Positions 1-7,403 of a stretch of DNA of 11,232 nt are shown here, piece after piece (the stretch's first letter is position 1; each line of letters starts with the position of its first letter). The notes beneath the pieces were generated by a model, which ran no database searches, had not been told where the DNA came from, and was given only the letters and a program-made list of their open reading frames with translations. The position numbers and the translations under genes were made by a program. Source of the DNA: an uncultured Bacteroidota bacterium (lineage in GTDB: Bacteria; Bacteroidota; Bacteroidia; Chitinophagales; Saprospiraceae); assembly GCA_937876435.1 (NCBI GenBank), contig CALEIL010000587.1:1-11232 (forward strand), given 5' to 3'.

Positions 1-148
1 GATGAGTGCCGATAACTGACTACTGATAGTGGATAGTGGATAGTGGACCACCTGGGAAACCCAAAGCTCCAGCTTTGGGAAAGGTGATGAGTGCCGATAA
101 CTGACTACTGATAGTGGATAGTGGATAGTGCACAATGGAGAATGGAGG
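1..148. repeat. Duplicated heptamer-phased intergenic repeat
   Basis: A 45-bp sequence at 1-45 recurs without mismatch at 86-130, an 85-bp period. Inside each copy the DNA runs in steps of seven: GATGAGT, GCCGATA, ACTGACT, ACTGATA, GTGGATA, GTGGATA. The second copy continues as GTGCACA, ATGGAGA, ATGGAGG to position 148. Consecutive heptamers differ by a few bases, so this looks like a decayed 7-bp repeat that was later duplicated as a block. It ends nine bases before the stop codon of the minus-strand gene at 158. A related heptamer series appears at 7706-7747. No coding function is apparent. The repeat structure is seen directly; its mode of spread is unknown. Confidence 0.85.
60..79. repeat. 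Perfect 9-bp inverted repeat between the two repeat copies
   Basis: CCCAAAGCT at 60-68 pairs perfectly with AGCTTTGGG at 71-79 across a 2-base spacer. In RNA the loop would have to open a pair or two. No T-tract follows on either strand, so it is not a typical intrinsic terminator. It lies between the duplicated 45-bp blocks, downstream of the minus-strand gene ending at 158, and could stabilise a 3' end or simply belong to the repeat unit. Confidence 0.6.
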
Positions 149-157
149 GAATGAAAT

Positions 158-1717
158 CTATTGGTTATCCAGAAATTTTTCCCGGATCACCGACTCTACG
201 CTTCGGTTCTCGATCTTGGCCTGCAACCAGGAGAGAATATCCAGGTACAGAAAGAATCGTTTTTCGATAGGATCGTTTTGCAGGACCTCCAATTTGGACT
301 TCAGGTCCCTGAAATGATCCTTGACTTCCAGCAATTTCATAGAGGGCATCTTTCTCAGAAACGCAAAGATATGCTGCTGTACTTTCTGAAGCTCTTCCTT
401 TTTGGCCAGAAACCGGTAGACCGATTTGGCCTGGTACTGCAACAATCTTTGATTGCCCAGTTCGTAATGCGAGATAAGGTTGAGAATCCTCGCATAGCTT
501 TGGATGTCCGTCCGGATATCGTACGTCCTCTGGTTCATGATCAGATTGAGGAAATCGATCGCCCGGTCAAAGTCCCCTCCCCCAAAATACAAACACGCAA
601 TTTTGTAGTAAAAGACGATGATCCTATGCTGATCCCAGTTATATGGGTTTTGATTCACCACCGAAATCAATTCCGGCAACCATTCCCACGATTTGCGGAA
701 TTCCCCGCGCATGGTATGTAAATCTATCCTGTGGAGGTAATAGTACAGGTAATACAGGCCCTCGATGTTGGAATCACGGGCATCGATCAGGTCAATGATA
801 CGGCGAAATTGTTCAAACTGTTCCCTGAACCGATCGTAACTGTTGAGAAAAAACAAGGCATTGCATATGTTGTGAACCGCTTTCATATAGGTGGCCAGAT
901 TCACCTGTTTCATCTCCGGATATTCCTCGAATGCGTGTACAAACTTCAGACAGTGCCGGTAATAATTCTGAAAGTCCTGCGCGGTATAGTAATACCACAT
1001 GTAGGTTTGGTGGTAGTATATCCGTTCATAAAAACCGGCTTTTTGCAAATCCAGGTCCTGCATTCCCTGGTAAAAATACCTCGTAAGTTTTTCCTTCTCT
1101 TCGTAGTCTTTGATGTATCCGTATTTGAGATACCAGTCGTACAACTGGAGCGCTTTATTGGACCAGAAAGTTGTCTGACCTATGTGGGTCAGAACCTCGT
1201 TTGATTTTTCAGACAAATTGTGAGCCCTGTCTCCGATGCTGTGGGTGATGTATTGGCTTTCAATAAACTTCTCAAACTGAAGAAAGCTGCCCAACAGAAA
1301 AAATTCCTGCAGGTGGACTGCCTGTTCCTTGCACCGTTGCAATTGATCCAGACTTTGAAAGTACAACCCTTTATCGTACAAAATCCGGGCAAAATCAAAA
1401 GATTCCAGGACGTGATATACCTCCTGCTTCCCGTACAAATGGCGCAGACTTTTGAGTAAGTGATTGTACAGACTGGCCCTGATGTTGGGCAATTGGCTGC
1501 GTTTCAGATCGGGAATCGCTCTCAAAATCACCTCTTCATCAAAAGCCTTGCGTTTGTTTATTTCTGAGAATACCTTATAATAGAGGATGTCGTCGGAATG
1601 GCCCGCTCTGTTGACGTACAGGCTGAATGCCCTCTTTTCGGCCTTGGACATCGCCAGGATGAGCTGCATAAGCGCGTCAGATTTGGTACTGGAGGGTGTA
1701 TTCCTGGATTTTATCAC
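158..1717 (-). CDS. Helical-repeat protein of unknown function (Bacteroidota family)
   Basis: The 519-residue product has no assigned reaction. Its N-terminal segment, containing MSKAEKRAFSLY at residues 23-34, resembles the opening of a large uncharacterised Bacteroidota family (typically LI.S.SK.EKR.FKL). The rest is rich in Leu, Tyr, Phe and charged residues with helix-turn-helix spacing like tetratricopeptide repeats, and the C-terminal third looks helical. I see no signal peptide, membrane segment or catalytic motif, so a cytoplasmic scaffold or protein-binding role is inferred. The farthest in-frame start is GTG at 1715-1717, with a stop at 1736-1738 upstream. An ATG at residue 17 (1667-1669) is a real alternative, nearer to the family start and better spaced from a possible promoter. 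The gene is divergent from leuA, and its stop lies next to repeat DNA. Confidence 0.8.
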   Translation of the reverse strand: MIKSRNTPSSTKSDALMQLILAMSKAEKRAFSLYVNRAGHSDDILYYKVFSEINKRKAFDEEVILRAIPDLKRSQLPNIRASLYNHLLKSLRHLYGKQEVYHVLESFDFARILYDKGLYFQSLDQLQRCKEQAVHLQEFFLLGSFLQFEKFIESQYITHSIGDRAHNLSEKSNEVLTHIGQTTFWSNKALQLYDWYLKYGYIKDYEEKEKLTRYFYQGMQDLDLQKAGFYERIYYHQTYMWYYYTAQDFQNYYRHCLKFVHAFEEYPEMKQVNLATYMKAVHNICNALFFLNSYDRFREQFEQFRRIIDLIDARDSNIEGLYYLYYYLHRIDLHTMRGEFRKSWEWLPELISVVNQNPYNWDQHRIIVFYYKIACLYFGGGDFDRAIDFLNLIMNQRTYDIRTDIQSYARILNLISHYELGNQRLLQYQAKSVYRFLAKKEELQKVQQHIFAFLRKMPSMKLLEVKDHFRDLKSKLEVLQNDPIEKRFFLYLDILSWLQAKIENRSVESVIREKFLDNQ

Positions 1718-1728
1718 GTGTTGTAAAT

Positions 1729-1759
1729 CAAAGTATTATAAAATATTTCGCATGATCAA
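1729..1759 (-). promoter_or_regulatory. Possible Bacteroidota promoter for the 519-aa gene
   Basis: On the minus strand TTG (1757-1759) is followed after 21 bases by TACTTTG (1729-1735), which resembles the Bacteroidota -33 TTG / -7 TAnnTTTG pair with one base missing inside the -7 element. Transcription would begin very near the GTG at 1717. That implies either an almost leaderless message or the downstream ATG at 1669 as the true start. The match is imperfect and short, so this is tentative. Confidence 0.25.
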
Positions 1760-1869
1760 GGCGTGTAAAGCAATCCTTGAATTAAAATGAACAATGTATC
1801 GGGAATCTTTATTTTAGTACTGTAGTTGATATATTCGACTTCAGTAACATTATACAAAAGTAAGGATCA

Positions 1870-3039
1870 ATGGCCAAAATACATATTTTTGATACCACAT
1901 TGAGGGATGGAGAACAGGTTCCCGGGTGTAAATTGAATCAGGACCAAAAAATCAAGCTGGCAAGGCAGTTGGATAAACTTGGTGTTGATATCATAGAAGC
2001 CGGATTCCCGATCTCTTCGCCCGGCGACTTCGCTTCGGTACAGGCAATTTCAGAGACGGTGAAAAACAGCATCGTCTGCGGGTTGTCGCGGGCCGTCAAA
2101 AAGGATATCGAGGTGGCAGCTCAGGCGCTGGCCAAAGCCAAGAGGCCGAGGATTCATACGGGAATTGGCACCTCGGACAACCATATCAAATTCAAATTCA
2201 GAACAACCCGGGAAGATGTTCTCCAAAGAGTACACGAATGCGTATCATACGCCAAATCTTTCGTGGAGGATGTTGAATTTTATGCGGAGGATGCCGGACG
2301 GACGGACAATGAGTTTCTGGCCAGAGCTTGTCAGGTAGCGGTCAACGCAGGAGCTACCGTGCTCAATATACCCGATACCACCGGGTACTGCCTGCCCCAC
2401 GAATACGGTGAAAAAATAGCATACCTGGTGGCTAACGTCACCGGATTGGACAATGTCCACATCTCTACGCATTGTCACAATGACCTGGGGTTGGCCACGG
2501 CCAATAGCATTTACGGAGCGATCAACGGGGCCCGACAGATCGAATGTACGATCAACGGAATCGGGGAAAGAGCCGGCAACACTTCGCTCGAAGAATGCGT
2601 GATGATCCTCAAACAACACGAAGAATTGGGTTTCTATACGGACATCAAAACGCATATGCTCCTTCAAACGAGCAGAATGGTTTCCGAGGAAATGGGCATG
2701 GTCGTGCAACCGAATAAAGCCATCGTGGGAACCAACGCATTTGCTCACTCATCGGGTATCCATCAGGACGGAGTGATCAAGGAACGTTCCACCTACGAAA
2801 TCATCGATCCGGCAGACGTGGGCGTCGACAAATCGTCCATCGTCCTGACAGCACGCAGCGGAAGAGCGGCCCTGGCTTATCGTCTCAAGGAAATCGGATG
2901 CAACGTTACCAAACTGGAGCTCGACGCGCTCTATGACCGGTTTCTGCAACTCGCCGATGTGAAAAAAGAAATAAAAGAAGATGATCTCTACCTTTTGAGT
3001 GAAACAAAAGATGAGATATATGCGCAATATTCCAAATAA
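1870..3039 (+). CDS. leuA: 2-isopropylmalate synthase, short form
   Basis: This enzyme condenses acetyl-CoA with 2-ketoisovalerate to 2-isopropylmalate, the committed step of leucine synthesis in the cytoplasm. The 389-residue protein opens with the DRE-TIM catalytic motif TTLRDGEQ (9-16) and carries HCHND (201-205) and NGIGERAGN (229-237). Asp13, His201, His203 and Asn237 match the family's metal ligands and Arg12 the catalytic arginine. The TIM barrel and following helical subdomains are present, but there is no C-terminal LeuA allosteric (leucine-binding) domain, which adds over 100 residues in the roughly 520-residue enterobacterial form. Short LeuA proteins are usual in Bacteroidota, so this is probably not a truncation. 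Homocitrate and citramalate synthases share the fold, but the leuCDB genes downstream favour LeuA. The start is the ATG at 1870. I found no convincing promoter or attenuator upstream. Confidence 0.94.
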   Translation: MAKIHIFDTTLRDGEQVPGCKLNQDQKIKLARQLDKLGVDIIEAGFPISSPGDFASVQAISETVKNSIVCGLSRAVKKDIEVAAQALAKAKRPRIHTGIGTSDNHIKFKFRTTREDVLQRVHECVSYAKSFVEDVEFYAEDAGRTDNEFLARACQVAVNAGATVLNIPDTTGYCLPHEYGEKIAYLVANVTGLDNVHISTHCHNDLGLATANSIYGAINGARQIECTINGIGERAGNTSLEECVMILKQHEELGFYTDIKTHMLLQTSRMVSEEMGMVVQPNKAIVGTNAFAHSSGIHQDGVIKERSTYEIIDPADVGVDKSSIVLTARSGRAALAYRLKEIGCNVTKLELDALYDRFLQLADVKKEIKEDDLYLLSETKDEIYAQYSK

Positions 3040-3128
3040 AATACCCGGCCATTTACTTTGTTGATTCTCCCAAAAGTGTTGGGTGTGTCCGCATGGGTGG
3101 ATGGTGTAAAATAGACAATATAATTTCT

Positions 3129-4523
3129 ATGCAACACAAGACTTTATTTGATAAAATATGGGATGCCCACGTCGTCGAATCGATCGATGCCCATCAGGAC
3201 ATTCTGTACATTGACAGGCATTTCATCCATGAAGTCACCAGTCCACAGGCATTTGCCGGACTGAGAGAACGCCAGATTCCGCTCTACCGGAAGGAACAAA
3301 CGGTGGCTACTGCCGACCACAACGTTCCGACCATCAATCAACACGAAAGAATCACCGAACCCCTGAGTCGTATCCAGGTGGAAACCCTGACGGAAAACTG
3401 CGCCGAATTTGACGTAAATCTGTACGGTCTGGGAAATCCCAATCAGGGAATCGTTCACATCATCGGCCCCGAACTCGGCATTACCCAACCGGGCATGACC
3501 ATCGTATGCGGTGATAGCCATACCTCCACGCACGGGGCTTTTGGGACGATCGCATTTGGAATTGGAACCAGCCAGGTAGAACAGGTCTTTGCTACCCAGA
3601 CTCTGTTGGTCAGCAAACCCAAAAGAATGAGAATCAACATCGATGGTGTTCTGGGAAAAGGGGTTTATTCCAAGGATCTGATCCTGTATTTGCTTTCCCG
3701 GTTGACCGCAGGTGGCGGGACGGGATATTTTATCGAATACGCCGGATCGGCCATCGAAAGTCTCAGTATGGAAGCGCGGATGACCATCTGCAATATGAGC
3801 ATCGAAATGGGCGCCCGGGGAGGATTAATAGCTCCGGATGAAAAGACGTTTGAATACATCAAGGGACGTGATTTTGCCCCCAAGGCCGATGAATGGGAGC
3901 AGGCATTGGCCTACTGGAAAACGCTTAAAAGCGATCCTGAAGCCAAATTTGACCGGGAATATCATTTTGATGCTGCGGACATCGAACCCATGATCACCTA
4001 CGGGACCAATCCCGGGATGGGGATCAAGATTTCAGAAAATGTGCCTGTAGGTATCGATTCTTCCAAGCCCGAATCCTTTCAAAAATCACTGAACTACATG
4101 GGACTGACTCCGGGTCAGAAGTTGAAGGGGATGGAGGTTCAAAACGTATTCATCGGAAGCTGCACCAATGCCCGAATCGAAGATCTGCGGATCGTAGCAG
4201 ATTTTTCAAAAGGAAAAAGGGTCAGCGATCATGTGAGAGCGATGATCGTACCCGGTTCCCAGCGCGTCAGAAAACAGGCGGTGGAGGAAGGCCTGGATCA
4301 GATTCTGATAGCTGCCGGGTATGAATTTCGGGAAGCCGGTTGCTCTGCTTGCCTGGGAATGAATGAAGACAAAATCCCTGGTGGAGAATATTGCGTGTCC
4401 ACGTCCAATCGGAATTTTGAAGGACGGCAGGGCCCCGGAGCCAGGACTTTGCTGGCCAGTCCACTCACCGCTGCTGCTGTGGCCATCCACGGAAAAATTG
4501 TTGACGTACGAGAATTTATATAA
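3129..4523 (+). CDS. leuC: 3-isopropylmalate dehydratase large subunit
   Basis: LeuC pairs with LeuD to isomerise 2-isopropylmalate to 3-isopropylmalate through an aconitase-type [4Fe-4S] cluster. From the ATG at 3129 the protein has 464 residues, close to the 466 of E. coli LeuC, and begins MQHKTLFDKIWDAHVV, the usual LeuC opening. An ATG exists 36 bases upstream (3093) but adds an atypical 12-residue extension. Seen motifs are CGDSHTSTHGAFG (127-139), GSCTNAR (343-349) and AGCSACLGMN (403-412), giving Cys345, Cys405 and Cys408 as cluster ligands at the expected spacing. It follows leuA by 89 bases, which include a weak hairpin (CCCAA/TTGGG, 3069-3083) without a T-tract, and its stop codon directly abuts the leuD ATG. 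Confidence 0.96.
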   Translation: MQHKTLFDKIWDAHVVESIDAHQDILYIDRHFIHEVTSPQAFAGLRERQIPLYRKEQTVATADHNVPTINQHERITEPLSRIQVETLTENCAEFDVNLYGLGNPNQGIVHIIGPELGITQPGMTIVCGDSHTSTHGAFGTIAFGIGTSQVEQVFATQTLLVSKPKRMRINIDGVLGKGVYSKDLILYLLSRLTAGGGTGYFIEYAGSAIESLSMEARMTICNMSIEMGARGGLIAPDEKTFEYIKGRDFAPKADEWEQALAYWKTLKSDPEAKFDREYHFDAADIEPMITYGTNPGMGIKISENVPVGIDSSKPESFQKSLNYMGLTPGQKLKGMEVQNVFIGSCTNARIEDLRIVADFSKGKRVSDHVRAMIVPGSQRVRKQAVEEGLDQILIAAGYEFREAGCSACLGMNEDKIPGGEYCVSTSNRNFEGRQGPGARTLLASPLTAAAVAIHGKIVDVREFI

Positions 4524-5129
4524 ATGGAAAAAATAGAAATAGTAAAAGATACTGCGGTTCCGATGCCGATGGAAGACATCGACACGGACCAGATAATACC
4601 AGCCCGTTTTTTGAAAGCCATCGACAAAAAAGGCTTTGGGGACAATCTGTTCTACGACTGGAGATATGATCATCAAGATCAAGCCAATCCGGATTTCATC
4701 CTGAACAACCCGCTGTATTCGGGTAAAATTCTGGTAGCCGGCAAGAATTTCGGAAGCGGATCCAGTCGGGAGCACGCCGCCTGGGCCTTATACGGATACG
4801 GATTCAGAGTGGTCATTTCGAGTTTTTTTGCGGATATTTTCAGAGGCAATGCCCTGAATAACGGGCTCTTACCCGTCCAGGTCAGCCCGGAATACCTGGA
4901 TCTGTTGCTCCAGACGATCACGGAACATCCTGAAACCATATTAACGGTGAATCTGGCCGATCAATTTGTGCAAATCGGTGTAGATGGACCAAAAGAACGT
5001 TTTGAGATCGATGAATACAAAAAAATGTGTTTACTCAATGGCTACGACGATATCGATTATTTGTTGAGCCTGAAGGACAAGATCCGACAATTTGAGGAAA
5101 ACAGAACCTACGTACACGTGCCTCTTTAA
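4524..5129 (+). CDS. leuD: 3-isopropylmalate dehydratase small subunit
   Basis: This is the swivelling-domain subunit that completes the active site of the LeuCD isomerase. At 201 residues it has exactly the length of E. coli LeuD. Signature segments are the N-terminal DIDTDQIIPARFLK (18-31), which corresponds to the metal-independent substrate loop region, and NFGSGSSREHAAWAL (75-89), the aconitase C-terminal motif that contacts substrate. The ATG follows the leuC stop with no spacer bases, so translational coupling of the two subunits is likely. There is no sign of truncation. After it come 78 bases before leuB, with a short GC-rich inverted repeat (5154-5168) lacking a T-tract, so transcription probably reads through. 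Confidence 0.96.
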   Translation: MEKIEIVKDTAVPMPMEDIDTDQIIPARFLKAIDKKGFGDNLFYDWRYDHQDQANPDFILNNPLYSGKILVAGKNFGSGSSREHAAWALYGYGFRVVISSFFADIFRGNALNNGLLPVQVSPEYLDLLLQTITEHPETILTVNLADQFVQIGVDGPKERFEIDEYKKMCLLNGYDDIDYLLSLKDKIRQFEENRTYVHVPL

Positions 5130-5207
5130 TCCACAAAAACGATCCAAAATCGCGACCGATTCGCGGTCATTTCGTTAATTTGCCATCCAATAGCAAAAAA
5201 TCGCACC

Positions 5208-6269
5208 ATGAACAAAAACATAGCAGTCCTTCCAGGAGATGGAATAGGACCGGAGGTCACCTCGGAAGCACTAAAAGTACTCGATGCCATAAGCAAGAGA
5301 TACGGCCATCAGTTCAATTATCATCAGGCCGACGTGGGCGCTATAGCCATCGATCGGACCGGAGATCCTCTGCCAGCATCTACGTTGGAGATATGCCGGG
5401 AAAGTGATGCCTTGCTGTTTGGAGCTATCGGGGACCCCAAATACGACAACGACCCCAATGCCAGGGTACGCCCCGAACAGGGTTTGCTAAAACTGCGAAA
5501 AGAATTGGAATTGTTCGCCAACCTCAGACCTATCCTGGCTTTTGATGCGATCCTTCATTTATCGCCTCTCAAAGAAGAAAGGATCAAAGGAAGCGACTTT
5601 GTCATTTACAGGGAACTGACTGGAGGGATTTATTTCGGTGAAAAAAAGGAAGACGACGGAGAAGGCGTGGCTTCAGACCTGATGATCTACCGCAGAGATG
5701 AAATCATTCGCATCGCCCGGCTGGCCTTCGAAGCAGCCCAAAAAAGGAGAAAACACGTGACTCTGGTGGACAAGGCCAACGTCCTGGCTTCTTCCCGATT
5801 GTGGCGGAAGGTGGTGCGTGAACTCGCTGAGGAATACCCCGATGTCACGTTGGATTTTCTATTCGTCGACAATGCCTCTATGCAGATTATTCTACGTCCC
5901 AGCCAGTTTGATGTGGTGCTCACCTCCAATATGTTCGGTGACATTATATCCGACGAGGCCTCTGTAATCAGTGGCTCTCTGGGATTGTCACCCAGCGCTT
6001 CCATCGGTGAGCGGTACGCCATGTTTGAGCCCATCCACGGATCCTACCCGCAGGCCCGGGGACAAAACATTGCCAATCCCATGGCGGCTATCCTGTCGGG
6101 GGCCATGATGCTGGAGCACTGGGGAATGATGGAAGAATCATCAAAAATCAAATCAGCAGTGAATCAGGCGTTGGCTGAAAATATGGTGACGGTCGATCTA
6201 AATCCGGAATCTTCACAAAAAACTTCTGATGTGGGAACTTATTTAGCTGAATTTATTTTACATCATTAA
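5208..6269 (+). CDS. leuB: 3-isopropylmalate dehydrogenase
   Basis: LeuB oxidises 3-isopropylmalate with NAD to a 2-oxo acid that decarboxylates to 2-ketoisocaproate. The 353-residue protein has the N-terminal LPGDGIGPEV (8-17), the substrate-binding RELTGGIYFG region (about 135-144), the catalytic-lysine segment DKANVL (about 188-193), and the isocitrate/isopropylmalate dehydrogenase signature beginning NMFGDIISDEAS (about 245-256). The later GSYPQARGQNIANP segment fits the NAD-binding region of IPMDH rather than NADP-specific isocitrate dehydrogenase. The start is the ATG at 5208. TTAATTTG at 5175-5182 is one base from the Bacteroidota -7 consensus, but I see no partner TTG, so a separate leuB promoter is uncertain. 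It appears to be the last gene of the leuACDB unit. Confidence 0.96.
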   Translation: MNKNIAVLPGDGIGPEVTSEALKVLDAISKRYGHQFNYHQADVGAIAIDRTGDPLPASTLEICRESDALLFGAIGDPKYDNDPNARVRPEQGLLKLRKELELFANLRPILAFDAILHLSPLKEERIKGSDFVIYRELTGGIYFGEKKEDDGEGVASDLMIYRRDEIIRIARLAFEAAQKRRKHVTLVDKANVLASSRLWRKVVRELAEEYPDVTLDFLFVDNASMQIILRPSQFDVVLTSNMFGDIISDEASVISGSLGLSPSASIGERYAMFEPIHGSYPQARGQNIANPMAAILSGAMMLEHWGMMEESSKIKSAVNQALAENMVTVDLNPESSQKTSDVGTYLAEFILHH

Positions 6270-6293
6270 CGAAGTTATTCCGAATAAATAGGG

Positions 6294-6301
6294 TATCTTT
6301 G
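6294..6301 (+). promoter_or_regulatory. -7 promoter element TATCTTTG for the RRM gene
   Basis: TATCTTTG matches the Bacteroidota -7 consensus TAnnTTTG exactly and lies 24 bases after the leuB stop. No clear TTG is present at -33, only TTA at 6275-6277, with a shorter than usual spacing. If used, it gives the RNA-binding protein gene a leader of about 100 nt that turns strongly AT-rich before the start codon. Such a leader would leave room for RNA-level or autogenous control, but no conserved structure is obvious. Confidence 0.4.
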
Positions 6302-6408
6302 TTGGACTGTAGTGTAAAAGACCAGGCTCTTCTTCGATAACATCCAAGTTGCCGCTTATCTGATGTACTACCAAATTATGTATTTATTTTTTATCAATTA
6401 ATTTTATT

Positions 6409-6741
6409 ATGAACATTTTTGTAGCAAAGTTGAGTCCGTCGACCTCCGATTATGAATTGGAGCAGGCATTCAGCGAATTTGGACAGATCAAATCTGCCCG
6501 CGTCATCATGGATCGCGAAACTGGTAATTCTAAATGTTACGGTTTCGTAGAAATGTACGAAGAAGAAGAAGCCAAAGAGGCTATTTCTGCCTTAGATAAC
6601 TCTGAGCTTGATGGCAACACTATTGTTGTCAAAGAAGCTAAGCCACGTGCACAGCGTGGCGGCGGTGGCGGTGGCCATCGTGGTGGCGGTGGTGGCCGTG
6701 GAGGTTACAACCGTGGTGGTGGTGGAGGAAATAGATATTGA
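6409..6741 (+). CDS. Single-RRM RNA-binding protein with Gly/Arg-rich tail
   Basis: The 110-residue protein is one RNA-recognition motif followed by a disordered tail. RNP2 is IFVAKL (3-8) and RNP1 is KCYGFVEM (42-49), with the aromatic residues Phe4, Tyr44 and Phe46 where RRMs stack on RNA bases. Residues 83-110 are almost entirely Gly with spaced Arg (RGG-like) and end in Tyr. This architecture is known from cyanobacterial cold-inducible Rbp proteins and from Bacteroidota RRM proteins that bind single-stranded RNA and act as global post-transcriptional regulators. Target RNAs cannot be read from the sequence. It is probably monocistronic, with a promoter at 6294-6301 and a terminator at 6760-6795. 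The tail is encoded by a GGT/GGC-rich stretch prone to slippage, so its length may vary between strains. Confidence 0.93.
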   Translation: MNIFVAKLSPSTSDYELEQAFSEFGQIKSARVIMDRETGNSKCYGFVEMYEEEEAKEAISALDNSELDGNTIVVKEAKPRAQRGGGGGGHRGGGGGRGGYNRGGGGGNRY

Positions 6742-6759
6742 TTTCACAACTAATCGAAT

Positions 6760-6795
6760 AAAAAAGCCCTCCTGGAAATCGGGAGGGCTTTTTTT
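6760..6795 (+). terminator. Rho-independent terminator after the RRM gene
   Basis: AGCCCTCC (6765-6772) pairs with GGAGGGCT (6782-6789) around a 9-base loop, and a run of seven T follows (6789-6795). An A-tract upstream (6760-6765) extends the stem and would provide a T-tract on the other strand, so it could work in both directions. It starts 18 bases after the stop codon. Confidence 0.9.
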
Positions 6796-6896
6796 ATGGG
6801 ATAAATCGGGCGGATTGGAAATCGCCCAAAAAGAAGAGACAGACTAAAGCATTATTCAATATATTGGTGGTTTTTTAACGATCTACGCATCGCGAC

Positions 6897-7403
6897 ATGG
6901 AAACACACAAGCTCCTGAGTCTCGCCAATATAGATGAAATACCACTGATACAGCACGTCGCCTATGCGACCTGGCCGGACACGTTTGGACGGATCCTGTC
7001 CTCCGATCAAATCAATTATATGCTGGGGTTGATGTACAATACGGAAGAACTCAGCAGGCAGATCAATGCACCCCATTACCGATATTACCTGATATGGGGC
7101 GATGCGGGGTTTGTCGCTATCGAGTTTCACCATGACAATACCACGGCCACCAAAATCCATAAGCTCTACCTCCTACCGGCACATCAGGGAAAAGGATGGG
7201 GTCGAAAAGTGATCGAGGAAATCGGCGCCATCGCCCGGACGCAGGGTGACGAAGCCCTGATTCTCAATGTTAATAAGCAAAATCCTGCGACGGGTTTTTA
7301 TGAAAAATGCGGATTCTTTCGCTGGAAATCCGAGATCATCGATATCGGTCAGGGGTATGTGATGGATGATTATGTGTATAGGTTGAAGTTGAAAAATTTT
7401 TAA
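6897..7403 (+). CDS. GNAT-family N-acetyltransferase
   Basis: The 168-residue protein fits the GCN5-related acetyltransferase fold, which moves an acetyl group from acetyl-CoA to an amine. Motif A is visible as LYLLPAHQGKGWGRKVIEE (90-108), with the acetyl-CoA pyrophosphate loop Gln97-x-x-Gly100-x-Gly102. Motif B is LNVNKQNPATGFYEKCGF (123-140), with the conserved N..A..FYEK.GF. The N-terminal part, around AYATWPDTFGRILSSDQINYML (22-43), resembles a common Bacteroidota GNAT subgroup whose substrates are not established. Small amines, a protein N-terminus or an antibiotic are all possible. The start is the ATG at 6897, about 100 bases after the terminator, so it is transcribed separately from the RRM gene. 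No clear promoter was found. Repeat-like DNA starts immediately after its TAA. Confidence 0.88.
   Translation: METHKLLSLANIDEIPLIQHVAYATWPDTFGRILSSDQINYMLGLMYNTEELSRQINAPHYRYYLIWGDAGFVAIEFHHDNTTATKIHKLYLLPAHQGKGWGRKVIEEIGAIARTQGDEALILNVNKQNPATGFYEKCGFFRWKSEIIDIGQGYVMDDYVYRLKLKNF

Noticed and set aside
161..1204. Long plus-strand open frames (161-721 and 731-1204) opposite the 519-aa gene
   Set aside because: They lie fully antisense to a gene with family resemblance and have no recognisable domains; they are frame shadows.
1752..1790. Possible leuA leader peptide MIKACKAILELK
   Set aside because: It has only two Leu and two Ile codons, not in a run, and no terminator/antiterminator pair follows before leuA.
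2245..2748. Minus-strand open frame of 167 codons inside leuA
   Set aside because: It is antisense to a strongly conserved leuA region and its translation shows no known motif.
3069..3083. Terminator between leuA and leuC
   Set aside because: The stem is only 5 bp (CCCAA/TTGGG) and the following bases are GTGTGTCC, not a T-tract.
4206..4775. Minus-strand open frame of 189 codons across the leuC/leuD junction
   Set aside because: Both underlying genes are full length and conserved in the other strand; no domain or promoter supports it.
5154..5168. Terminator between leuD and leuB
   Set aside because: GACCG/CGGTC is short, competes with an alternative CGCGA/TCGCG pairing and lacks a T-tract.
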